64,000 nt of DNA, from the NCBI GenBank assembly GCA_022414725.1, contig CM039463.1, positions 71,998,724 to 72,062,723 of the forward strand, in the 5' to 3' direction. The stretch comes from Microglena sp. YARC (Eukaryota; Chlorophyta; Chlorophyceae; Chlamydomonadales; Chlamydomonadaceae). Under the pieces are notes generated by a model, which was given only the letters and a program-made list of their open reading frames with translations, ran no database searches and was not told the origin of the DNA. How positions within the stretch are numbered: the stretch's first letter is position 1; every line of letters starts with the position of its first letter. The position numbers and the translations under genes are program-made. This document shows, piece after piece, positions 20,623 through 31,441 of the stretch.

Positions 20623-21427
20623 TTCTTCTGCTCGTTCCCACCTCTCCACCACATCCCCTCTCACTTCTTTCCAGGGCCCTTCTGCTTCTACCCTCCCCTT
20701 AACTCCTCCTCCTCCTCCTCCTCCTCCTCCTCCTCCACCCCCCCCCTTCCGTTCCCCTTCTTCTAACATGGATCCCATCGGGCCCCCGACCTATTGTACC
20801 CCTCCTCATTCTCTCCATTTCCCCTGTCCCTCCCACCGTCCAGTCCACACCACTCTCACCCCACCCTCCTTCTCAACATGGTCCACCACACCATCCCCCT
20901 CTCCCAACAGCCCCTACATGTTTCCCTCTACTGAGGCACTCCTCCATGCCGGTTCCCTCAGAGCTCGCCCCAGGTTACAATCTTTTTCAAGCCTTCTCCT
21001 GTCGGAGACACACACAGACCCAGTGACTTCAGCAGCCCCCATCGACAGCACCGCCAACACTGAGCCAGGAACTTCACTCCCCTCCCCTCTAACTCTGCAC
21101 TAGCAGAGTCTCCATCTTCCCCTGTCCAAGATCCCTTCCTCTCCATCGCTCCCCCCTTATCCTCATCCCCCTCTCCAGCCCCCTTTAACTCTTCTCCTCC
21201 AGAGTCTCCCTCTACCCCAGTTCAAGTCCCTCCTATCTCCGCCGTCCCTTCCCCTTGCAGACCCATCGCTCCCAACCCCCGTCCCATCTCTGATGCAGCA
21301 GCTGCTGCTGGTGCTGCCGCCATCTCAAGGGCAAACCAGACTCCTCCTGCCCATCCCTGTCCCCTTCCTTTTCTTTTTTACGGCCCCCCTAGCACCCCTC
21401 CTTCAGGGAACCATCTGCCTTCTCCAC
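20623..21427 (+). pseudogene. LINE-A Pro/Ser-rich region upstream of RT
   Basis: A Pro/Ser/Thr-rich open segment to 21103 including a poly-Pro run from a (CCT)n tract near 20708-20735. It matches 50125-50600 and, after a gap, 51640-51960. No enzyme motif is visible. It ends at CTTCTCCAC, where the next LINE-A fragment enters; the RT continues at 22222. Confidence 0.65.
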
Positions 21428-22221
21428 CCAGCTCTAGGCCCCGATCTTGACCCTGACCTAGATCCAGCCCAAGCCCAAGATCAAGACCCTGCCCCAGATC
21501 AGGATCAGGTTCCAGATTTGGACACAGCACACGACAACGTTCCTGATCTGGGGCTAGATCTGGACCAAGATCTAGGTCCAGATCTGCGCTAAGATCCAGA
21601 TCAAGATCTAGATCTTGATACTGTCTCTGTCTTCATTCCTGTTGTTTACCTACCCAGACCAGTCTTTTTAGGTTTTCCGCTTTTGCTTCCAGTTGTCTTT
21701 CTTCTTTTTCTGGTTGCTCTCCTGCTTTTGGCTTGTTTTTGCAGTTTCTCCCTTAGTTTGCTTCCCCTAGTTCAGTTTCCACCCTTAGTTGCCTCCTTAG
21801 TTTCCCCCTCAGTTGCCTCCTTAGTCCCCCCCCCCCCCCCCCTCCCCCCTTTTTTCTCTTAGTTTCTCGCATAGTTTTCCTTTTAGTCCTCCTTAGTTTG
21901 CATCTCCTCTTTCAGTCTTCTGATCCGGTGACTGTTAGAGGTTGCAATGTTATGGCCCCCCTTCATAGGTCTTTTTTCTTAGTAGTCCTAGCCCCTTCTC
22001 TTGGGCTTCCTGTTTTTGGCTTCTTCCTTGCCTCTCTGCTTTGTTTGTCTTCTGTTCCCGTCCTCCTTTGTCCCTTACGTCGCCCAGGTGGTGTTTGTCC
22101 CTTAGCTGTCCCTTAGCCGTTCTTGTCTTTTTCTTTGGTCTTTTCTCCTTGGTCACAAAGGGCTAGGTTTTATCAGTTGCGCCTTTTCCTGGTTCCCCCC
22201 TTTGTAAAAAAAAAAAAAAAA
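21428..22221 (+). mobile_element. LINE-A 3' end inserted in copy 2 (first)
   Basis: It begins inside the Asp-Pro tail and carries the stop, palindrome, poly-C tract (near 21826), terminal hairpin (22155-22205) and 16 A. It separates CTTCTCCAC from AAGACTGGTCAGCC, which are contiguous at 54355-54370. Confidence 0.88.
22155..22205 (+). other. LINE-A terminal 51-nt hairpin
   Basis: Outer arms ACAAAGGG and CCCTTTGT (8 bp). Inner arms CTAGG and CCTGG (5 bp, one G-U). Loop 20 nt, 3' bulge TTCCC. It directly precedes poly-A. It recurs at nearly every LINE-A 3' end, for example 27744-27793 and 58397-58447, with minor substitutions. Confidence 0.78.
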
Positions 22222-22387
22222 GACTGGTCAGCCCCAAGACTCCCTCGCAGGTTACAGTCCTATCACCCTTCTCAATTGCGACCTTAAGCTGATCCTTTTG
22301 ATCATGGCTCACCGGCTGCAACGCCCACTGGAATATCTCATCGACGTCACTCAATCAGCTTTCCTCCGTGGTAGAGACATCAGTGAC
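22222..22387 (+). pseudogene. LINE-A RT N-terminal fragment
   Basis: Encodes YSPITLLNCDLKLILLIMAHRL, in two halves typical of the RT fingers (xRPIxLLN, then LAxRL), followed by LEYLIDVTQSAFLRGRDISD. This is RT block 1-2 of LINEs. The next residues (NIRYHLGLAARL) are found only after the insertion, at 23338. Confidence 0.82.
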
Positions 22388-23337
22388 CTGACCCAGACCC
22401 AGCCCATTCCCGAGCTCTAGACCCTGATCTAGACCCTGACCTAGGTCCAGCCCAAGCCCCAGCTCTAGGCCCCGATCTTGTCCCTGACCTAGATCCAGCC
22501 CAAGCCCAAGATCAAGACCCAGCTACAGAGCAGGGTCTTGATCTTGGGCTTGGGCTAGGTTTGATCAGTTGCGCCTTATCCTGGTTCCCCCCTTTGTAAA
22601 AAAAAAAAAAAAGAGCAGGATCAGGTTCCAGATTTGGACACAGCACACGACAACATTCCAGATCTGGGGCTAGATCTGGACCAAGATCAAGGTCCAGATC
22701 TGCGCTAAGATCCAGATCAAGATCTAGATCTTGATACTGTCTCTGTCTTCATTCCTGTTGTACATGCCCAGACCAGTCTTTTAGGTTTTCGCTTTGCTTC
22801 CAGTTGTCTTTCTTCTTTTCTGGTTGCCTCCCTGCTTTTGGCTTGTTTTTGCAGTTTCTCCCTTAGTTTGCTTCCCCTAGTTCAGTTTCCACCCTAAGTT
22901 GCCTCCTTAGTTTATCCCTCAGTTGCCTCCTTAGTCCCCCCCCCCCCCCCCCTCCCCCCTTTTTCTCTTAGTTTCTCGCATAGTTTTCCTTTTAGTCCTC
23001 CTTAGTTTGCATCTCTCTTTCAGTCTTCTGATCCGGTGACTGTTAGAGGTTTGCAATTTTTTGGCCCCCCCCTTCATAGGTCTTTTTTCTTAGTAGTTCC
23101 TAGCCCCTTCTCTTGGGCTTCCTGTTTTGGGCTTCTTCCTTGCCTCTCTGGTTTGTTTGTCTTCTGTTCCTGTCCTCCTTTGTCCCTTACGTCGCCCAGG
23201 TGGTGTCCGTCCCTTAGCTGTCCCTTAGCCGTTCTTGTCTTTTTCTTTGGTCTTTTCTCCTTGGTCACAAAGGGCAAGGTTTTATCTGTTGCGCCTTTTC
23301 CTGGTTCCCCCCTTTGTAAAAAAAAAAAAAAAAAAAA
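22388..23337 (+). mobile_element. LINE-A 3' end inserted in copy 2 RT (second, composite)
   Basis: Asp-Pro tail from 22388, a foldback at 22497-22556, a 50-bp LINE-A tail with its own poly-A (22599-22612), then the tail, stop, palindrome, 3' UTR and poly-A (23318-23337). It interrupts the RT between AGTGAC and ATCCGCTATC. Confidence 0.82.
22497..22556. repeat. perfect 24-bp inverted repeat, 12-nt spacer
   Basis: Arm 22497-22520 is the exact reverse complement of 22533-22556. The first arm is normal Asp-Pro coding DNA; the second is the same DNA in reverse, followed by a LINE-A tail and poly-A. Confidence 0.9.
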
Positions 23338-26098
23338 TCCGCTATCACCTAGGCTTGGCTGCGCGCTTGAAAGAGCTGGGCTTACCAGGCTGGTTGCTTC
23401 ATTCTGACCTCACTAAAGCTTATGATTCTGTTAACAGGGGATGGCTCCTCAAGACAATGTCAGCCATGGGATTCAATAGTGCAGGCATCACGCGCTGGTG
23501 CGATATCCTCATGAATGGCAGCTCTACGCGAGTGCGTCTCAACGGTTTCTTCACTACCTCCTTCCCCAACACTTCCGGCTTCCCTCAGGGTGGGGCCTTG
23601 AGCTGTAATCAATGGGTCATCATCTTTGAGCCCTTCATCACCTACAATAACCAACTGAGATCTTGTGGAACTCTGCAATCCTTCCGTCTTCCCTCAGGAG
23701 AGTTGGCCCCTGCCACCCTATCGTTTGCTGACGATGGCAAGCACTTTGTCCTCAACCCAGCCACAGATGGGCCTATCATCAAGGAGACATACGTCACAGC
23801 CAATTCGGCTGGCTTACCCGCCCAGTCTGTTCCCAAGACCCGTCTTCTGCTTCTTGAACTTCCCCCAGACATACCCCTCCCTGCAGATCTGGACCCCGCC
23901 CTTGGCACCCATCACTTGACTGGCTACAACCTCCATCCCCCAGACACACCTCACAGATTGCTGGGCGTGCCGTTCGGTGCAAACACCGCCCTTTGCAAGG
24001 CTGCAGCCTACCAGCACATGCCCCATAGCATCTCACGTGCGGCAGCTCCATGGCTCTCACGCAATCTCAATGTTATTGGAAGGGCGCATGTTGCTATGCA
24101 ATGCTTGGCTTCCAAGTTCATCTTCCAGGCTAACTTTGCATCACCACCAGCGCCTCTCCGCCAGGAGTTGCGATCTTCTCTCAATGCCTTTGTTGCAACC
24201 TCTAGCCTGCAGGAGGAGGAATCACCACGTCCAGGACACCTCTTCCCCCGCTTCTGGACAGCCGCCCTTCCTTTTCATCGAGGAGGGCTTGCAGTACCCC
24301 ATCTTGTTTCCCACTCGGCAGCTATGCTGGCCAAGACCACATGGCTCCTCTTCAGTTACACAGATCACCCCTGGCAGCAGCTCTACCGTCACGAGATTTC
24401 GCGGGCTGTGCGCCTTCCTCCAGGTCAGGCAAGTGGATACCATGCCCTGGTTACCGCCCCGTCTTCTGTGGACATCGCCTCAATCACCACCAACTTGGCC
24501 CGGGAAAGTGCAGAGGCTTTTCTCCTGCTGAACATTCGTAGAATTATCGCTCCGCCCATGCAGTGCCTGCAATCCATCCTTCTGGAAACCACCTTCAACA
24601 ACACCCCTCCTTTTCCGTCCATGCCCATCCTCTCAAACCAAGTGCTCTCCTCACAAGCACTATCGTGGCACCGTCTCAAGGACATCCGCTCAGCGCATCA
24701 ACAACGAGCTCACCTCCCTCCCGCTGCTGTCCAAGACCTTGACTTCATCCTCTCCTCTCTGCCAGACCCCTGGCGGGATGCTGTCCTCCTTCCTGAACTT
24801 CCACCTCCCAAATGGAAGCTCTATCCCGCTGTGGCCCCTGCTGGTCCCCTTGCAGAGGGGCCAGATCCCCTCACTGGAGAGGACCGTCTTTGGGAGGTCT
24901 GGCCCTCTGGCCGGTTACACCCTCTCACCCTTACTGCCCTTCCCCCCCAGGGAGACCCCCAAGCTGCCCTCATCACCCTACGCAAGAAACCTCGAGAGGC
25001 ATGGTTACGGGCAGACTTTGAGGAGCAGCTGATCCAGCAAGGCTTCCCCCCCCACCAGAGGCAAGAGCTCTTGGAACCATGGCTGGTTGGTCTTTGGGAG
25101 GACCTCCAATTGGACCCAACAACTTGGGGTCTCCACCTCCATGATGATACTGAGGTGAACCTTCTTGAACTCTCTGTGCGCCAAGCACGGCAGGCCCTTC
25201 TTCACCAACATATCATGCAACAAAGCCCCAGTTCCCCCCATTTTGTGCGAGGTTATACCGAGGAACGTGCTGCTTGGCCCAGGCTGTGGAGCATTCTACC
25301 CCCCTCCACCTTGAACACTCACCCTAGCATTAACCCTGACCTGCGAGGCCTCCGTGGTCTTGAATCCCGATGGATTGCCTCAGCAACAAAGAGAGCGCTC
25401 GTTGTCACCCCCATTCCAGTCCCCTCCCCTGAAGACCTCCCACAGAACGCTTGGGTGGACTTACAACGTGTCCGCCCCCCCCCGTCCAGGCCCGGCGGAG
25501 AGAACTGCTCAAAGACAGGACGAACCTCAAGTCTCCCTCCCTCTACGTGCAGGCTTTTCGCAGGTGTGGGTACGCCTCGCAGACAAGACTCTCCACCGTC
25601 CTTATACCATCACTTGCCGGAGCTTGCTTCATGGAACCCTGGGCTGCAATGCGTTCCTTGCCCATGTACGAGGACGCTTCCAACGGGTCAACCAAGACGA
25701 CCTCCCCTCCATAGTCTGCTCCAGCCCAGACTGCTTGCAACTGCACACTGCTGACACCATGTCTCACGCTTTCTTGGAATGCCCTGATTCTGCCCCTGTC
25801 ATAAACTGGCTCCTTTCCACTTGGGAGACCCTCACCGGTGGGCAGCGCCTTCCTCGTTGCCCCTTCTTCCTCCTCGGTGACGATATCACCCTTTGGCCCG
25901 GGACACCCCCTCCTCCCTCTACCCTACGCTTGTGGTCCTTCCTGCGTATAACCACCTTGGGCGCGATATGGCAGGTCCGTTCGTCCCGGGCTGACAGACT
26001 GGACCATTATGAGCCCCTTCACCACAAGGCTATCTGCCTTGCCCTTGGCCACCTTCAACAAGCCATCGCCAGGGACTGGATGCGCACCCAGACGGATC
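23338..26098 (+). pseudogene. LINE-A ORF2: RT and C-terminal domain (best copy)
   Basis: The longest clean ORF2 segment, open from 23338 to about 25480 and continuing in another frame to 26098. RT motif A is HSDLTKAYDSVNRGW (near 23400), motif B is SGFPQGGALSCNQW (near 23575), and the catalytic pair is SFADDGKHF with FADD at 23724-23735. The connector lies at 24070-24600. The Cys/His cluster VCSSPDCLQLHTADTMSHAF is near 25710-25770. The product would copy LINE RNA at a nicked target site. It has no start of its own: the upstream half lies at 22222-22387 beyond an insertion. A frame change near 25480, in a C-run, disables it. Confidence 0.88.
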
Positions 26099-26106
26099 CA
26101 GTCCCT

Positions 26107-26545
26107 GGGTGACCTAGCAACATGTTACTAGGCTGCTGAGAGTTTGTGCTGGTTTGCTAAAGGAGTGATGCCCTGATGCACTGGCCTGTTACAGGAGTGA
26201 TGCCCTGCAGTGTTTTTAATCTTAGATCAGCAAGACCTTTGATGCTTGCCTTTCCTTTTTTTTCTGTGTTGCTCTTGGAGGTTACAGTGGTGTTTTGTTG
26301 GTTGGGGAGGAACAGTGTTGCTTGGAGGTGGGGGTGGTGCTCGGAAGGCCCTTTGTCCTTTGTCCTCCTAGTAATTAGTTTGTGTCCCTCGTTCTTTTGT
26401 CCCCTAGTCTTTTCGTCTTTTGTCTTCGGATCTTTTGTCTTAGCGGGCTTTTGGTCCATGTCCTCTAGTCTTCTTCTTTGGTTTTTCTTCCTCGGTTACA
26501 TAGGGCTAGGTTTTATCAGATGTTCTCCTTCCTGGTTCCTCCCTA

Positions 26546-26576
<31 letters not shown>
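26107..26576 (+). mobile_element. family B copy inserted in LINE-A copy 2
   Basis: ~440 bp of family B plus 28 A, inserted between GACGGATC and CTTGATAATGG. It shows the uninterrupted sequence across the Copia-1 target (GCTAAAGGAGTGATG, 26155-26169). An 11-bp inverted repeat (AGGGACTGGAT at 26071-26081, its complement at 26096-26106) marks the 5' junction. Confidence 0.9.
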
Positions 26577-27176
26577 CTTGATAATGGCGCCTTCTGTCAA
26601 GATTGGTGGCGTGGCCTAGATTGCTCTCTCACTGTGGCGTCCTTTGCAAGCTTATGGGCCACCCCCCCGATCTTTTGCACCATGATTGGGGTCACTCCCG
26701 GTGACCAGGAGCCTGATACCCGCACCATGGAAATAAAAATCCCCATGGCCACAGCGCTCCCAGACCCAATCCCAGACCCAATCCCAGACCAGGCCCAAGC
26801 CCTAGATCTAGACCCTGACCCAGATCCAGCCCATTCCCCGGATCTAGACCCTGCTCTAGACCCTGACCCAGACCCATCCCAAGCCTTAGCTCTAGACCCT
26901 GATCTAGACCCTGACCTAGGTCCAGCCCAAGCCCCAGCTCTAGGCCCTGATCTTGACCCTGACCCAGATCCAGCCTATTCCCTGGATCTAGACCCTGCTC
27001 TAGACCTGGACCCAGACCCAGCCCAAGCCTTAGCTCTAGACCCTGATCTAGACCCTGACCTAGATCAAGACCCTGCCCCAGATCAGGATCAGGTTCCGGA
27101 TTTGGACCCAGCTCACGACAACGTTCCAGATCTGGATCTAGATCTGGACCGAGATCTAGGTCCAGATCTGCGCTAA
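26577..27176 (+). pseudogene. LINE-A ORF2 C terminus with long Asp-Pro tail
   Basis: In frame from LDNGAFCQDWWRG to GPDLR and stop. The Asp-Pro tail is longer than in copy 1 (about 137 versus 110 codons) because of extra units DPDPAYSLDLDPALDLDPD, so the repeat number varies between copies. Confidence 0.82.
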
Positions 27177-27811
27177 GATCCAGATCAAGATCTAGATCTT
27201 GATACTGTCTCTGTCCTCTTTCTTGTTGTTTACCTGACCAGACCAGTCTTTTAGGTTTTCGCTTTGCTTCCTGTTGTCTTTCTTCTTTTCTGGTTGCCTC
27301 CCTGCTTTTGGCTTGTTTTTGCAGTTTCTCCCTTGGTTTGCTTCCCCTAGTTCAGTTTCCACCCTTAGTTGCCTCCTTAGTTTCCCCCTCAGTAGCTTCA
27401 TTAGTTCCCCCCCACCCCACCCCACCCCTCCCCCCCTTTTTTCTCTTAGTCTCTCGCATAGTTTTCCTTTTCGTCCTCCTTAGTTTGCATCTCCTCTTTC
27501 AGTCTTCTGATCCGGTGACTGTTAGAGATTGCAATTTTTTGGCCCCCCCCTTCATAGGTCTTTTTTGTTAGTGGTCCTAGCCCCTTCTCTTGGGCGTCCT
27601 GTTTTGGGCTTCTTCCTTGCCTCTCTGGTTTGTTTGTCTTCTGTTCAGTCCTCCTTTGTCCCTTTAGTCGCCCAGGTGTTGTTTGTCCCTTAGCTGTCCC
27701 TTAGCCGTTCAAGTCTTTTTCTTTGGTATTTTCTCCTTGGTCACAAAGGGCTAGGTTTTATCAGTTGCGCCTTTTCCTGGTTCCCCCCTTTGTAAAAAAA
27801 AAAAAAAAAAA
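27177..27811 (+). other. LINE-A copy 2 3' UTR and poly-A
   Basis: Same order as in copy 1: palindrome, then T/C-rich repeats. Here the C tract is interrupted by A (CCCCCCCACCCCACCCC at 27407-27428), followed by the hairpin and 18 A. Confidence 0.85.
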
Positions 27812-27872
27812 CCTTGTGTAAGGTTAGGTGCTAAAATTCGTGGGGGAATATCTCCCATGGGTGTGCGAGGAG

Positions 27873-29667
27873 TTTTTTTTTTTTTTTTTTACAAAGGGGG
27901 GAACCAGGAAAAGGCGCAACTGATAAAACCTAGCCCTTTGTGACCAAGGAGAAAATACCAAAGAAAAAGACTTGAACGGCTAAGGGACAGCAAAGGGACA
28001 AACAACACCTGGGCGACTGAAGGGACAAAGGAGGACAGAACAGAAGACAAACAAACCAGAGAGGCAAGGAAGAAGCCCCAAAACAGGACGCCCAAGAGAA
28101 GGGGCTAGGACCACTAACAAAAAAGACTATGAAGGGGGGGCCAAAAAATTGCAATCTCTAACAGTCACCGGATCAGAAGACTGAAAGAGGAGATGCAAAC
28201 TAAGGAGGACGAAAAGGAAAACTATGCGAGAAACTAAGAGAAAAAAGGGGGAGGGGTGGGGTGGGGGGGGGGGGAAACTAAGGAAGCAACTGGGGGGAAA
28301 CTAAGGAGGCAACTAAGGGTGGAAACTGAACTAGGGGAAGCAAACTAAGGGAGAAACTGCAAAAACAAGCCAAAAGCAGGGAGGCAACCAGAAAAGAAGA
28401 AAGACAACAGGAAGCAAAGCGAAAACCTAAAAGACTGGTCTGGTCAGGTAAACAACAAGAAAGAGGACAGAGACAGTATCAAGATCTAGATCTTGATCTG
28501 GATCTTAGCGCAGATCTGGACCTAGATCTCGGTCCAGATCTAGATCCAGATCTGGAACGTTGTCGTGAGCTGGGTCCAAATCCGGAACCTGATCCTGATC
28601 TGGGGCAGGGTCTTGATCTGGGGCTTGGGCTGGATCTAGGTCAGGGTCTAGATCAGGGTCTAGAGCTAAGGCTTGGGCTGGGTCTGGGTCCAGGTCTAGA
28701 GCAGGGTCTAGATCCGGGGAATAGGCTGGATCTGGGTCAGGGTCAAGATCAGGGCCTAGAGCTGGGGCTTGGGCTGGACCTAGGTCAGGGTCTAGATCAG
28801 GGTCTAGAGCTAAGGCTTGGGATGGGTCTGGGTCAGGGTCTAGAGCAGGGTCTAGATCCGGGGAATGGGCTGGATCTGGGTCAGGGTCTAGATCTAGGGC
28901 TTGGGCCGGGTCTGGGATTGGGTCTAAGATTGGGTCTGGGAGCACCGTGGCCATGGGGATTTTTATTTCCATGGTGCGGGTATCAGGCTCCTGGTCACCG
29001 GGAGTGACCCCAATCATAGTATAGTATAGTATAGTATCATCATGGAGGTGGAGACCGGGACCGGGAGTGACCCCAATCATAGTATAGTATACCGGGAGTG
29101 ACCCCAATCATAGTATAGTATAGTATAGCATAGTATAGTATCATCATGGAGGTGGAGACCCCAAGTTGTTGGGTCCAATTGGAGGTCCTCCCAAAGACCA
29201 ACCAGCCATGGTTCCAAGAGCTCTTGCCTCTGGTGGGGGGGGAAGCCTTGCTGGATCAGCTGCTCCTCAAAGTCTGCCCGTAACCATGCCTCTCGAGGTT
29301 TCTTGCGTAGGGTGATGAGGGCAGCTTGGGGGTCTCCCTGGGGGGGAAGGGCAGTAAGGGTGAGAGGGTGTAACCGGCCAGAGGGCCAGACCTCCCAAAG
29401 ACGGTCCTCTCCAGTGAGGGGATCTGGCCCCTCTGCAAGGGGACCAGCAGGGGCCACAGCGGGATAGAGCTTCCATTTGGGAGGTGGAAGTTCAGGAAGG
29501 AGGACAGCATCCCGCCAGGGGTCTGGCAGAGAGGAGAGGATGAAGTCAAGGTCTTGGACAGCAGCGGGAGGGAGGTGAGCTCGTTGTTGATGCGCTGAGC
29601 GGATGTCCTTGAGACGGTGCCACGATAGTGCTTGTGAGGAGAGCACTTGGTTTGAGAGGATGGGCAT
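27873..29667 (-). mobile_element. LINE-A copy 3 (minus), internally deleted
   Basis: Poly-T 27873-27890, 3' UTR, and the Asp-Pro tail to about 28990, then a scrambled junction (29012-29152) that skips ~1.5 kb of ORF2. ORF2 resumes (GLHLHDDT, read back to MPILSNQV) and ends by 5' truncation at 29667. It lies inside a second LINE family that continues at 29668. Confidence 0.87.
29012..29152 (-). repeat. scrambled deletion junction with (TATAG)n
   Basis: Blocks of TAGTATAGTATAG alternate with repeated copies of the two flanking LINE-A pieces (CCGGGAGTGACCCCAATCAT and TCATCATGGAGGTGGAGACC). Each flank is duplicated two or three times. This suggests repeated slippage or template switching at an ATGAT microhomology. 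Confidence 0.8.
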
Positions 29668-30890
29668 TTAACGTTGTCTGTTGTGTTCTGCGCAATTGCG
29701 TAACCGGGCGCAAGTTGTCGGTGAGAGAGAGGAAGTGCGTCAGAGTGTATTGGAGGAACGACGGTTTGGAGGGAAGAGAGGTGAGCGGTGAGGCGGTTCA
29801 GAGATCGTTTGTGGTGTTTAGTAATTTTGTGTAAGGTGATAAGGGAGAGATCTGTAGTGCTGATAAGGTGGGTTCCCATGGGGGTGACCAGGTCATGGTA
29901 TGAGTAGATGTCCAGGTCATGAAATGGAGTCATGAGTGAGACAGGAATTGCCTGTGGGGGGAGAGGGAGAGAGTGTATGTTAAGTTTGTCGAGAAGTTCT
30001 GTGTCATTCCAAGAAATTGTTATGTCAGATTTTTTAATAATTTCCAGCTGGCTAGGGACATATATTTAAGTTGCTTGTGGGAGAGAGAGAGGATCTAAAG
30101 TGGTCATGGTGGAGGTTGATTTGTTAAGAAGAGCCCTGGTGAGGATTCCCAGGTGACCTTGGTCGTTCATGGACTGGGTGAGGGCTGTTGCAGTAATCTG
30201 GGTATATTCAGTGAGTAGAGAGGGCACCCCTAGTCCTGCCTCTGTTTTGGGGAGGTGGAGTGCTCTTGTCGGAAAAGATCTAGGAAGGGAGCAGCAGAGT
30301 TTAACTGTTTTTAATACTGCTCTGTCAATGACATGAATGCCGGTTAGTGAGAAGGGGGCTACTATCATGGGGTATTTAATAGCTGCTCTGACACATTGTG
30401 AAATTATTCGTAAGCATTGAGTGGGGGTTGCCCTGTTTTTAGCTTTAGTGAGGATACTCAAGCCTTTGTTGTGAATGGTTTCAATAGTAGAGTGGAGTGG
30501 AGTTTTCCAATTTAGGGTAAGTGAGATGTGACCCCCCAAGTATTTGTAGGCTTGGTCTGGAGGCTGGTAGGTAGCATAGGAATTTCCTAAGGGATTTTTT
30601 TCTAACCTTTGTTTAAGAGTGTTGTTGTGAGTAGGTTGTGAGGGGTGTGATTTGTGGAGTATGCCAGTGACCACACATTTAGTGGCGTTAAGAGGAATGC
30701 CCGACCAGATGCTAAAAGTTTGGACTTTACCACATTGGATACGAAGGTCCTCTGAGCTGCCGGTTAGGACGGCAGTGTCGTCAGCATACCCCAAGCTGCT
30801 AGTGTGATTTTCATCTGCTGTTTTGGGGGGTAGGGATGCTGCTCTGTATCCTCGCCCCCCAGAACGGAGCCATCTGTGTAGGGGTTCTAG
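29668..30890 (-). pseudogene. second LINE family, RT fragment
   Basis: The minus strand encodes GYADDTAVLTGSSEDLRIQ (RT catalytic YADD near 30780), then GIPLNATKCVVTGI, DQAYKYLGGHISL and LHLPKTEAGLGVPSL, the palm/thumb order of LINE RTs (FxxSG..LNxxKc, YLG). It is clearly a different family from LINE-A (FADD). 30066-30794 is one open frame; 29668-29933 continues in another. LINE-A copy 3 truncates its 3' side. The RNase H piece at 20352 may belong with it. Confidence 0.83.
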
Positions 30891-31215
30891 AAAAATTATA
30901 AAAGTTATAGGTCATATATCACTTGCTTTAACACGTGCACCGGCTTACACAGCTTTGCCACCGGCAGAGGAATCGGATCTTCCTACAACAGCAGATGTTT
31001 TGACACCGGTGTAGCAGACTCAGTGTTGACACTCACAGCAACAGCTTTTTTTTTGAAGTTGTGAAAGGACTATCACCCCAGGAGGTTGAAAACTTTGGTA
31101 CCCTCACACTCTCCTATAGCATCCTCCCCACCCTCAACGCTCCCTTCTAACTCTGCACTAGCAGAGTCTCCATCTCCCCTGTCCAAGATCCCTTCCTGTC
31201 CGCCGCTCCCCCCTT
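30891..31215 (+). pseudogene. LINE-A 5'-region fragment with family C tail insertion
   Basis: 30950-31045 and 31090-31215 match 51495-51720 of LINE-A copy 5 (TACAGCTTTGCCACC, GTAGCAGACTCAGTGTTGACA, CTAGCAGAGTCTCC). A minus-strand family C tail (31048-31089) splits it. No protein can be read. Confidence 0.7.
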
Positions 31216-31441
31216 ATCCTCATCCCTTGATTTGGAGCTTGTCTGCCATGGTCAACAGGGGTAGTGGTGAATGTGCGTTTGGTCGTGGGTTGGTATCTCT
31301 CACCAACCCTAAGTGCGCCTACTTTGCATATTGTAGGAGTGGCACCACCATTCAAACTGAATCCTCTGTGTCGCTGGTTTGTGTCGGGAGACCCACCTCC
31401 TGGGGTGAAAATCCTTTCACAACTAAAAAAAAAAAAAAAAA
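31216..31441 (+). mobile_element. family C element, 5'-truncated
   Basis: Nearly identical to 12753-12964, ending GGGTGAAAATCCTTTCACAACT and 17 A. It lacks the B-box region. Confidence 0.85.

Larger units (their letters stand above)
20623..27811 (+). mobile_element. LINE-A copy 2, with three nested insertions
   Basis: The pieces 20623-21427, 22222-22387, 23338-26098 and 26577-27811 are collinear with LINE-A copy 5 (50125 onward) but lack its endonuclease part before 54370. They are separated by a LINE-A 3' end (21428-22221), a second LINE-A 3' end (22388-23337) and a family B element (26107-26576). Poly-A is at 27794-27811. Joining across each insert restores the sequence seen at the reference copy. 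Confidence 0.88.

Noticed and set aside
22222..26098. Diversity-generating retroelement or defence-associated RT
   Set aside because: RT motifs, poly-A tails, 5' truncations and the endonuclease in a related copy identify an ordinary eukaryotic LINE; no template/variable repeat pair is present.
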